Assembly (NCBI GenBank): GCA_964627795.1
Contig: CAZVLF010000006.1
Location: 1 to 64,000, forward strand
Length of the DNA: 64,000 nucleotides
Source of the DNA: CANDYO01 sp964627795
Lineage (GTDB): Bacteria > Pseudomonadota > Alphaproteobacteria > Rickettsiales > CANDYO01
Direction of reading: 5' to 3'
In this document: positions 7,631 to 15,759 of the stretch, piece by piece
Layout: the number at the start of each line of letters is the position of its first letter
Numbering within the stretch: the first letter of the stretch is position 1
Notes under the pieces: generated by a model
The model's database searches: none
What the model was told of the DNA's origin: nothing
Seen by the model: only the letters and a program-made list of their open reading frames with translations
Made by a program: the position numbers and the translations under genes

Positions 7631-10600
7631 TTATTTTTGATCTTGCTCATCTAAAGCATTATTTTTTGCTCTTCTAGATGTTTTTTTATCTTTTCCTTCT
7701 TGCTCTTCTAATAATGGATCCACCGGATGAAGGCTTTCTTCTATCCTTTCCTTATTTTTTTCTAAACGACGTTCAAGAACTTCTTGCTCTTTTTCTTTAA
7801 CAAACTCCTTAGTCTTTTCTGATCCTTCTATTGTATCTTTTATTATTCCTGGAATACTTCCTTTTTCAAATTCTTTAGTTAATTTAGTAGCTTCATCTGC
7901 AATACTATGAGGAACTATAGTTTCTGAAAGGATTAAAGCATCATTTTTTAAACGAGCTAAATTATCTTGATCCATAAGCTGTAAGTATCTTGGATCCAGT
8001 GACTGTATCAAGTTAATATTATCTCTTAAAGATTCTTTTTGTTCTTTATCAAGACTTTCAAAATCTTTCATTTTATCATCAATATTTTCTATAGCACGCC
8101 TTACAGATGATAGCTCAGCCATTTTATCTCTTACTTCATCAGAAGCTCTAAACTTCTCTTTAATTTCTGGTTCTTCTGGCTTTTTATCTAAAGAATCTGC
8201 TTTCTTCTCTTTTTCTTGTGTAGTTTCTTTATAGGCTTCTGACCTCGGTTCTTGTTGTTGCCTACTTTCTTCTGCAATTGAGCGTGAAGATGGTTCATTT
8301 ATATTCTCTTTGGATAAAACACCCTTATCCTTATTTATTATAGGATCAGAGGCTAAACTCTCTCTCTTAGATTCTAGTCTTTCTGCATCACTATCACGAG
8401 ACACCACCACTTCTCTTTTGATAAATTTATCTTTCTCATTATCTTTTAATTCTTCTTTAGGCCTTCCTTGCTGATTGCTTTGTAATTGCTCTTTAGGTTT
8501 TGAAGGCACACCATCTAAAGGAACAAATGTTTTTGGCACTTCATCAGCTCTGTATAGATTGCTCATTCCTTTATCCCGTGAAGCAATGCCTTCTCCTTGA
8601 ACCACTTGATCAAATGAGCTATTTCTTGCTGCTTGAACTTTTTCTAACTCACTTAACTCTTTAGGTTTAGTATCAATCTCAGTTGAAGTTTTCTTTAATT
8701 TATCTCTTGATTGCTTATATAATTCAGCTCCTGTTACTTTTTTATCCTCTTGTGGTTTTATATCAACTCTTTGATTTTGCTCTTTATCTAATGGTTTTAC
8801 TTCAGAAGTTATTGGTTTTTGCTTATTAATTAAATCTCTATTTCTTGTCTCTCCTCTAGCTATTCTTTCATCTCTCTCAGCTACTGCACCTTTAATTTCT
8901 GTAGTAAAAGCACTTTTTTTGGGCTTAAATGGTTCATTTGGAGTAGTAGTTTTTAAATTTTTTCTTGCTTCATTTAAATCATTAAGAGATGAAGATTTTT
9001 CTTTTGCCATATTTTTATCAGCATTAATAATTGATCTAGCTCTTCCCTGATCTCCTTTTACTCTCAATAACTCACCATCTTCGTATTTAGTCTCTAAATT
9101 TGCTCTTCTCTTGGACATAAGCCTTGTAAGATCGTTATCTACTAACCTTTCTTGAGCTCTATTTATAGAGTCTTGTTTTGCTATATCACCAACCTTAGCA
9201 TAATAGTCAGGATCAACTAATTTCTTCTCCCTCATTTTATCAAATGCTCCAGCTAAGCCAGAACCCAAAGATGACTTTCCTTTAGCCCTATTTATAGAGT
9301 CTTGTCTTGCTATATCCCCAGCCTTAGCATAATAGTCAGGATCAACTAATTTCTTCTCTCGCATCTTATCAAATTTTTCTTTTAATTCCGCTCCTATAGC
9401 AGGTGCAAATGTTCTTTTCACACCTTCTTGATCCATCCTTAATCTTTCTTCAAGTGTAATTCCTCCTGCTCCTACTCTTCTTAATCTTCCTTGTCTAATA
9501 TCTTGACCAACTCTTTGGAATTCATGCTGCAATTTAGGTCCTATAAATCCTCTTGGAGCTGAAGATGGTGGTGAAGGATCAGCAGGTTTATTAGAAGAGC
9601 TAAGTGCTCTGTTTAGCAAATCATCAGAGTTTCTTTGGCTTCTTCTAACAAAATCTTCTTTTCTAGTTCCTGTTATGTTTCTTACAAAATCCATATTTTC
9701 TTGGAAAGGATTATCCATCATGGTTCTTCCTTCTCCTCCTCTGCCCCCTGGAAGGCTCATGCCACCACCAGTAATCATTTTAGAAATTTCTTTAGCAAGA
9801 CTATCACTGTAAATTTTCATAACATTGCAAGCAATTTTGAATGAAATAAGCACCGGAATGCTTAAAAACATAGCAAAAGGAGTACCCGACCCAAGATTAT
9901 CCATTCCCCAAGGTGCAAAACCTGGTAAACAGAATAATGAAAATTCCCCCATTTCAAAAACCCCAGGGATATAAAAGGTAAAAGGAAACACACATTTAAA
10001 GCAAGCTGAAAAATTAAATATCTGTTGGGCTAATGTAACAACTAGTGCATTTATAATAATTAATCCAACAAATAAAATCATTGGCTCTATTGTAAACCTA
10101 ACCATCGCAGCAAACCATTTTTCAAATAAGTGAAAAGTTGGTTTAAAAAGAATAAATAATATAAAAATAGGTGCTAAGGCAAAACATAATGCTAATCCAA
10201 CAAATGATATCATGAATATTTGGAAGGCACTAAAAATTGCTTTTGCAAAATCTATCACTGCAGAAATAATCATTACAAAAGCTACTAACCCAATGATTCC
10301 TTGAAAAATTAAAGAAAATATTTTGAAATAAGTAACACTATCTAATAACATTGCAGAAATACTTTGGCTTAAAAAAGCAAAAGGATTTTCAGCTGGTAAT
10401 CCCGTTGAACTAGCAATAATAAATGTAGCAAAATTACTAAATCCTTGGAATAAATGTGTATAAAGATAATTATAATTTCCAGGTCCAGTTACTGTAATTA
10501 TTAAGCCAATTTTTACCACTCGTAAAACAAAATCTATATAATTTATTTTTACTAAACCTGATAAAAACATAAATCCAAAAACAACTATATAAAGCACCAA

Positions 10601-13396
10601 TAATATGTGAACTGATCTAAGAAAATCCCAACATGTAAAACCCATTTCTTTATTATTACATACTAAGTTATTAACCATTGTTTCAGCTGCTTTATTACTA
10701 ACCATTTTTATTTGGTTTATAACTTTGGTAAAAATATTTCCAAAACCGTTAGTAACTTTTGTTTGCCCAATTGTAACTTTATAATAACCAAAATTATTAT
10801 TATAAATTTCATCTGGGTCATTTAACTTAAACCATATTGTTCCTGAGTTGGCGGCATTAACAGTACATCCACCTGGGGTTGATACATTACAAGGTGAATT
10901 AGATAATTCATAAGTAGCATCGCTTGGATCATTTGGATCACCTTGAGAAAGAATCATTTGAAGATTTTCTCCATCACTTGCTATAATAGGATCAGCTCTT
11001 ACATAAGCCGTATACCCACCTGTAGTCCCAGTGGAAGAACTATTAGCTTGACTGATCTGTTTGCTTAATTCGTTATTAGTTGTTTCTAAATTATTAATCT
11101 GCTGTTCGTTAGTATAATAACTATTATAATTAGCTATAGCTCCAGCTAAATTATTGTTAAGATTTGATAGCATTGTTGTTAAAGTTGCTTTATAGCTAGA
11201 TAAAGAAGAATCTGTAAGGCTATTAGCCTGATTTGTTAGGTTAGTTACATAAGAACGTATAGTATTATTTGCTAAATTATACCATGCTGGATATCCAGTA
11301 TTAGCATCTTCATAAAGTGGGCTTATAAAAATATTAAATGATGTTCCCGTCAAATCCCATACTGAATCATTTAAAGCAATCTGCAAAGAATTTAAATTGG
11401 TAATAATATTATTTAATATAGTTTTCATTGAGTCAGATGTTGCAACGTCATTAACATAAGTAATTGCAGATTTACGGAGAGAAGGAATTGAATTTGCATC
11501 AAAATTACTAATATTATTCTGCATTGATGCTAAATAACCATTTAATGTTGTTTTAAACGCTTGTAATTCAGTTGATGATGGATCACTAGAGGCGCTGCTA
11601 TTTACGCTTAGGTTATTAACTAAACTAACCAAGTTTGAAAGAGTCGATGATATACTTGTTAATGTATTATTCCAAGTATTCTGGCCGCTGCTAACATCAG
11701 GATAATCTGATAAAGTTTGACTGGATAATGCAATACAGTAATTATAAAGATTATTTAAGCCACCTGATATCCCTGTGCTGGATGACATTCCAAGTGCATT
11801 AGAAATAGAAAGATCAGTAGGATATAGACTTTGAGCATATTCACTAGTTGTTTCCATATAGGATTTAATTTGACTACAATCTAGAGCTGCCGCATTATTA
11901 ATTATTAATTGAGAATTATATACTTGAGTTGCATAAGAATCATTCTGAGTTTGTAAAGAATTTATTTGAGTTTGATTAGAGGTTAACTGATTTTGCAATG
12001 CTGAAACATCAACATTAGTTGTTGGAACTGGATCTGCAATTATTAAAGAAATGGGACCACCTTGAGCATAAAACGATAAACCTCCATTAGCCTGGTTACT
12101 TTGATATAAATGAATACAATTACTATCCACTGGAAAAGTTCTACAACTCCCAGTTACATTTGATTGAACAGCATAAAATCTAAAACCATTTGTATTCCAA
12201 CAAGTATCACTTGAACCACAAGTATTTATTGACGCCCCTTTAACATAACCTGAATCAAAACCACAACTACCAGGGTTAGTATCACTAACCGTTACCCCTC
12301 CAGCTTTATGGCTACCACCGCACCAGTCACTTCCTGATGGACAGTAAAAATTACTATAGTTTGTTCCACATTGTTTATTAATTGAGGCAGGATCACTTGA
12401 ATTTGATGCACAATCAAAAGTTGGCCCTGCTCCATTACTGGAGGCAGGACATACATCCGTATTATATTGAGAAAAATACTTAGTATCATTATAATTTACA
12501 CCAACTTTGGCATCAATCGTACATTTCCAAGCATAATATTTATAAGATATTCCAGCACTACATCTCTTAACTGCTTTACATTGGCGTGGATTGTCGTTTA
12601 CTCCACATTCTGTAGTAAAACTTCTACTAGTCCCTTTATCTTCACAATAAACGCCTCCATATTTCCAACCATTATTCCATGTCCATTTAGTTGGCTGTGA
12701 ACTATTTTGGTCTCCAGTAGTACAGTTTTTAGTTGTTATTGTAACTTTTTGTGGAGCTACAAATGAGAAAACAGACCGTGCCCCTCCTGGTTTTATTTCT
12801 TTAACTTGAGTTAAAGAACTTTCATTTGCCATAACTACAACTTCTGTTCCAAGCCCACCATTTGCGTAATAAGATTGTCCTGAAGTAGTTACAACCCCTG
12901 ATGTAGTCATAAAACTTCCTTGAACCATTGAGTTATAAGCGCTCATTTCTGCACTATAGGCTTCCGTATTATAGATATCTACGTTATATTGCGAGTCTAA
13001 ACCATAAGGAGGAGCTAAAACCACATTTCCAGTTGCTGAAATAGAAACAGTGTCTCCTTTTAAAACGGTTACATTACTTGTTACCCATTTCCCATAAGCA
13101 ACTCCTGGTGATTTACTGTCGACGTTAGAATCAACACCGTTTGCATTAACTTGAACTTCTGTATTAATAACAGTTGTAATGCTGTCTGAACTAATATAAG
13201 AATCAGGAACTGTTGTTAAACACCAACCATCATTTCCATCACATCCTGATAAACAAAAAACTGAAAAGCACAGGAGAAAAATTTTTTTTATCTTAGAAGA
13301 CGTTTTTTTAAAAAAATTTATAAAATATTGGATAAGGTAATCTATACCTCCCTCTTTTCTTTTTAGTAAACTATATATGGTTTGGTAATTATTCAT
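7631..13396 (-). CDS. Giant VirB6/TrbL-type type IV secretion system protein, 1921 aa
   Basis: A polytopic core at about residues 915-1200 (VHILLVLYIVVFGFMFLSGLV and several further hydrophobic segments, with a PF-x-E-like hairpin) matches the TrbL/VirB6 inner-membrane channel family. It is flanked by a Cys-, Ser- and Asn-rich N-terminal region of about 900 residues, predicted to be outside the inner membrane, and a highly charged coiled-coil-like C-terminal tail of about 700 residues. Residues 41-52 (LLCFSVFCLSGC) form a signal anchor ending in a lipobox-like LSGC. This architecture matches the enlarged VirB6 paralogues of the Rickettsiales vir homologue (rvh) system, which occur in tandem with virB3 and virB4, but no other vir gene is present here. 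The tail contains an internal 30-residue duplication. An isolated paralogue is likely. Confidence 0.85.
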   Translation of the reverse strand: MNNYQTIYSLLKRKEGGIDYLIQYFINFFKKTSSKIKKIFLLCFSVFCLSGCDGNDGWCLTTVPDSYISSDSITTVINTEVQVNANGVDSNVDSKSPGVAYGKWVTSNVTVLKGDTVSISATGNVVLAPPYGLDSQYNVDIYNTEAYSAEMSAYNSMVQGSFMTTSGVVTTSGQSYYANGGLGTEVVVMANESSLTQVKEIKPGGARSVFSFVAPQKVTITTKNCTTGDQNSSQPTKWTWNNGWKYGGVYCEDKGTSRSFTTECGVNDNPRQCKAVKRCSAGISYKYYAWKCTIDAKVGVNYNDTKYFSQYNTDVCPASSNGAGPTFDCASNSSDPASINKQCGTNYSNFYCPSGSDWCGGSHKAGGVTVSDTNPGSCGFDSGYVKGASINTCGSSDTCWNTNGFRFYAVQSNVTGSCRTFPVDSNCIHLYQSNQANGGLSFYAQGGPISLIIADPVPTTNVDVSALQNQLTSNQTQINSLQTQNDSYATQVYNSQLIINNAAALDCSQIKSYMETTSEYAQSLYPTDLSISNALGMSSSTGISGGLNNLYNYCIALSSQTLSDYPDVSSGQNTWNNTLTSISSTLSNLVSLVNNLSVNSSASSDPSSTELQAFKTTLNGYLASMQNNISNFDANSIPSLRKSAITYVNDVATSDSMKTILNNIITNLNSLQIALNDSVWDLTGTSFNIFISPLYEDANTGYPAWYNLANNTIRSYVTNLTNQANSLTDSSLSSYKATLTTMLSNLNNNLAGAIANYNSYYTNEQQINNLETTNNELSKQISQANSSSTGTTGGYTAYVRADPIIASDGENLQMILSQGDPNDPSDATYELSNSPCNVSTPGGCTVNAANSGTIWFKLNDPDEIYNNNFGYYKVTIGQTKVTNGFGNIFTKVINQIKMVSNKAAETMVNNLVCNNKEMGFTCWDFLRSVHILLVLYIVVFGFMFLSGLVKINYIDFVLRVVKIGLIITVTGPGNYNYLYTHLFQGFSNFATFIIASSTGLPAENPFAFLSQSISAMLLDSVTYFKIFSLIFQGIIGLVAFVMIISAVIDFAKAIFSAFQIFMISFVGLALCFALAPIFILFILFKPTFHLFEKWFAAMVRFTIEPMILFVGLIIINALVVTLAQQIFNFSACFKCVFPFTFYIPGVFEMGEFSLFCLPGFAPWGMDNLGSGTPFAMFLSIPVLISFKIACNVMKIYSDSLAKEISKMITGGGMSLPGGRGGEGRTMMDNPFQENMDFVRNITGTRKEDFVRRSQRNSDDLLNRALSSSNKPADPSPPSSAPRGFIGPKLQHEFQRVGQDIRQGRLRRVGAGGITLEERLRMDQEGVKRTFAPAIGAELKEKFDKMREKKLVDPDYYAKAGDIARQDSINRAKGKSSLGSGLAGAFDKMREKKLVDPDYYAKVGDIAKQDSINRAQERLVDNDLTRLMSKRRANLETKYEDGELLRVKGDQGRARSIINADKNMAKEKSSSLNDLNEARKNLKTTTPNEPFKPKKSAFTTEIKGAVAERDERIARGETRNRDLINKQKPITSEVKPLDKEQNQRVDIKPQEDKKVTGAELYKQSRDKLKKTSTEIDTKPKELSELEKVQAARNSSFDQVVQGEGIASRDKGMSNLYRADEVPKTFVPLDGVPSKPKEQLQSNQQGRPKEELKDNEKDKFIKREVVVSRDSDAERLESKRESLASDPIINKDKGVLSKENINEPSSRSIAEESRQQQEPRSEAYKETTQEKEKKADSLDKKPEEPEIKEKFRASDEVRDKMAELSSVRRAIENIDDKMKDFESLDKEQKESLRDNINLIQSLDPRYLQLMDQDNLARLKNDALILSETIVPHSIADEATKLTKEFEKGSIPGIIKDTIEGSEKTKEFVKEKEQEVLERRLEKNKERIEESLHPVDPLLEEQEGKDKKTSRRAKNNALDEQDQK
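9155..9244 (-). repeat. 90-bp direct repeat, second copy, in the VirB6-like C-terminal tail
   Basis: This segment encodes FDKMREKKLVDPDYYAKVGD followed by IAKQDSINRA. It matches the copy at 9284-9373 at almost every base, the offset being 129 bases, which is in frame. Confidence 0.85.
9284..9373 (-). repeat. 90-bp direct repeat, first copy, in the VirB6-like C-terminal tail
   Basis: This segment encodes FDKMREKKLVDPDYYAKAGD followed by IARQDSINRA. It is an in-frame partner of 9155-9244. The low divergence points to a recent duplication that lengthened the cytoplasmic or substrate-contacting tail. Confidence 0.85.
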
Positions 13397-13930
13397 TCAA
13401 AAAGCAATACTAATGATTAATTTAGTCTAATATATTGTTATTAAAAGTACAGATTATTCTTTAATAATTGATAAATTATCAATTTTATTTTGAACTTTAA
13501 AGAGAATAATCAAAACCTACAAAAACTTAAAATTAAATTTTTTAATTAAAGTTAAGAGTTATATCACTCAATAATAGACAGTAATATGAATTTAACGCTT
13601 AGATTAATACAAAAAATAAAACATTTAATTTTTAAGTATTTTTGTGTTATATAAACTATCAGTTAAACAATAAGAAAAACGTAACATTCATAAGCATATA
13701 AAGTTTAAAATAATCAAATAATTAACTTTATGAATTCTAATTTAATCCTTACTTATTATACCATAATTGACTTTATTTTATTATAATATAGACCCTTAAA
13801 AGCTTTGTTTTAATAAATTCGAAATGGCTTATTCAAAATATTATTGCTTTAATTCGTTTAATTAACCTTTAATTAACTTTTTAAAGTAATAATTAAAATA
13901 TTATATAACTTAAACATGATTTGAAGAAAT
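13397..13930. other. 534-bp gene-free intergenic region between divergent genes
   Basis: This very AT-rich stretch separates the divergently read VirB6-like and YopJ-like genes and should contain the promoters of both. I see no ORF, tRNA or confident promoter. The clearest structure is the nested palindrome at 13452-13511. TTGACT at 13767 is followed by TATAAT at 13782, but the 9-base spacing is too short for a normal sigma70 promoter. Confidence 0.6.
13452..13511. repeat. Nested inverted repeat upstream of the VirB6-like gene
   Basis: The inner palindrome AATTGATAAATTATCAATT (13466-13484) has perfect 9-base arms around one central A. An outer pair, GATTATTCTTTAA (13452-13464) and TTAAAGAGAATAATC (13497-13511), is complementary apart from a two-base insertion. 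It lies 56-116 bases upstream of the VirB6-like start. It could be an operator or an RNA hairpin, but AT-rich DNA yields such palindromes by chance more often than average. Confidence 0.45.
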
Positions 13931-15556
13931 ATGAAAACAAAAGAAGAGCTTGATTCCATATATAAAACTTTTGATTTGTATCTACCTTCATGCCAAGTGT
14001 TTAAAGAAACATTACAACGAAGATTAATCTCCTTGGAATCCAAAATTAATATTATAAAGGATGCAAAAGACAACCAAAGAGCAATTTCTATTGAAGAAAG
14101 TAAATTATTGGATGAGCATGAGCTACCACTTTTAAATGATGAAATAGCAATTATTTTACAATCAAAGATAAATAAAAGCAGAGCTAAAAATCCATTAAGT
14201 ACTTATGAACCAATAATACTATCTCCTTCAGAGGCGGAATCTTTTTACGATTATCTTTCTCAAAATCCACTGAAAGAAAATGAGCAATTTGATATAATTT
14301 TAAGCTCAAGTGAAGCGGGAGGACATTGCACTGCTCTACAAATTGCATCTTTTAATAATACCACAACATTAATTGCCATAGATGCTTCTAGTGTTAGAGA
14401 TAACTTTAAAATTATTGATAAGTACAAATCCGCTCTCGCTCTGACTGATGAAAAACAATATTGTTTTAATCTTAGAACCCAAAGTGATAATCACAATTGC
14501 TCAATTTTTAGCATCCAAGACTTAAATTCTATTTTCAAACTATCAAAAAGAGGAATTCACTCTCCTAATAACAGTAAATTTTATAAAAACTCTCAGAGTA
14601 ATTCTATAATCGAAGAATTTAAACAAACTTCTTCTTATGATGCAGAAGAAATTATCACAGGAAGCGGAAGCAAAACCAAAAATTTAGATCAATATGTAAA
14701 AGAATTTTCAGTATCAGTAGAATTTATTGAAGATGGAGTTAAAAAAACTAAAGAAAGAAATTATAATATTATTCTCAAAAAATTAAAATACCTTAGGGGA
14801 GCTTTAGAATTATTAGAAGAAATTACTAAACAGCCAGATCCCGATAAAACACTGCGTGAAATAATATCAAAGAGAAGAGGAGGAGAATCTATACAGCGAT
14901 TTCAAGATTATTACGCTAAACAGTCTAAAACCTTTATTGATGCAATAAAATATACTACAGCTGAGGGAGATGTTCGTTTGTTGACTGACATAGATAAAAT
15001 TTGCTTAGCAGCCAACCATGGTGTTGATGCATTATGCTTGGCTAATGCACATTTAGCTTTTTCAACTCCAGAAAATTCTGTTTTATCCACTGAATACATA
15101 GTCGAAGGAGAAACAACTTTTGATAAGAACATTAGAGCTCAAAAACTAGCGAAAATAACAAATCAAAATCGTTTTAAAGCTTTAGTTAAATTTGGAATCG
15201 AAATCCCACCTGGAAATAATTTGTTTACTTTTTCTACTGCGGTTGCTGCAAGAACTTTGACCGCTTTTGAAGAAATATATGAAGAATTCCCAGGAACAAA
15301 GACTCAAAAACAACAAGCAATAAATAAATTTTATCAACTATTCAAGGATTCTACTATTTCAAATAGTGATTTTATTCCACTTAAAGAAAAGTTCAAAGAA
15401 AATATGAATAAACCAAATTTTCTTGAAACTTCTTTTTCTATGCCAGAATTATCTACTGTTAAGATGGTTAAAACATTTCAACCCAACCTCCAGCCATCTT
15501 TAACACCTATGAATCCTGCCTTAATAAGTGCATCTAAGATTAGAAATTCTCGATAA
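13931..15556 (+). CDS. YopJ-like (C55) acetyltransferase-domain protein, 541 aa
   Basis: Residues about 120-205 fit the YopJ/C55 Ser/Thr/Lys acetyltransferase fold: strand IILSS, then AGGHCTALQIASFNN, strand TTLIAIDAS, then DNHNCSIFSIQDLNSIFK. The putative catalytic triad is His132, Asp151 and Cys190. The His-to-acid spacing of 19 equals that of YopJ (His109/Glu128), and NCSIFS parallels its ECGIFS around Cys172. YopJ enzymes are injected into host cells and acetylate kinases or other proteins; some act as SUMO/ubiquitin proteases. The remaining 340 residues are hydrophilic, and I see no further known domain. There is no signal peptide, consistent with type III/IV export, which is inference. 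A GAAGAA site precedes ATG 13931. It is monocistronic. Confidence 0.65.
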   Translation: MKTKEELDSIYKTFDLYLPSCQVFKETLQRRLISLESKINIIKDAKDNQRAISIEESKLLDEHELPLLNDEIAIILQSKINKSRAKNPLSTYEPIILSPSEAESFYDYLSQNPLKENEQFDIILSSSEAGGHCTALQIASFNNTTTLIAIDASSVRDNFKIIDKYKSALALTDEKQYCFNLRTQSDNHNCSIFSIQDLNSIFKLSKRGIHSPNNSKFYKNSQSNSIIEEFKQTSSYDAEEIITGSGSKTKNLDQYVKEFSVSVEFIEDGVKKTKERNYNIILKKLKYLRGALELLEEITKQPDPDKTLREIISKRRGGESIQRFQDYYAKQSKTFIDAIKYTTAEGDVRLLTDIDKICLAANHGVDALCLANAHLAFSTPENSVLSTEYIVEGETTFDKNIRAQKLAKITNQNRFKALVKFGIEIPPGNNLFTFSTAVAARTLTAFEEIYEEFPGTKTQKQQAINKFYQLFKDSTISNSDFIPLKEKFKENMNKPNFLETSFSMPELSTVKMVKTFQPNLQPSLTPMNPALISASKIRNSR

Positions 15557-15759
15557 CATTAAAATTAATTTTTTTTGCAACCTAGGAAAACAATAAAGTT
15601 ACTTCTATATCTAAACCTAGATTTTTGCAGATAAATAATTAACTAAATTATTTTTTTGGGTATAACTACTACAAAATATTATTTAACTTTTAATTTAAAA
15701 TTTCTAATTTGAAGAAATATCCATTTATTTAAACAAAAACAATATTTTAATTCAATATT

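Noticed and set aside
9635..9844. Plus-strand ORF of 69 codons inside the VirB6-like gene
   Set aside because: Antisense shadow of a strongly coding region; no start signal and low-complexity translation.
13767..13787. TTGACT...TATAAT promoter before the YopJ-like gene
   Set aside because: The spacer is only nine bases, outside the workable range for sigma70.
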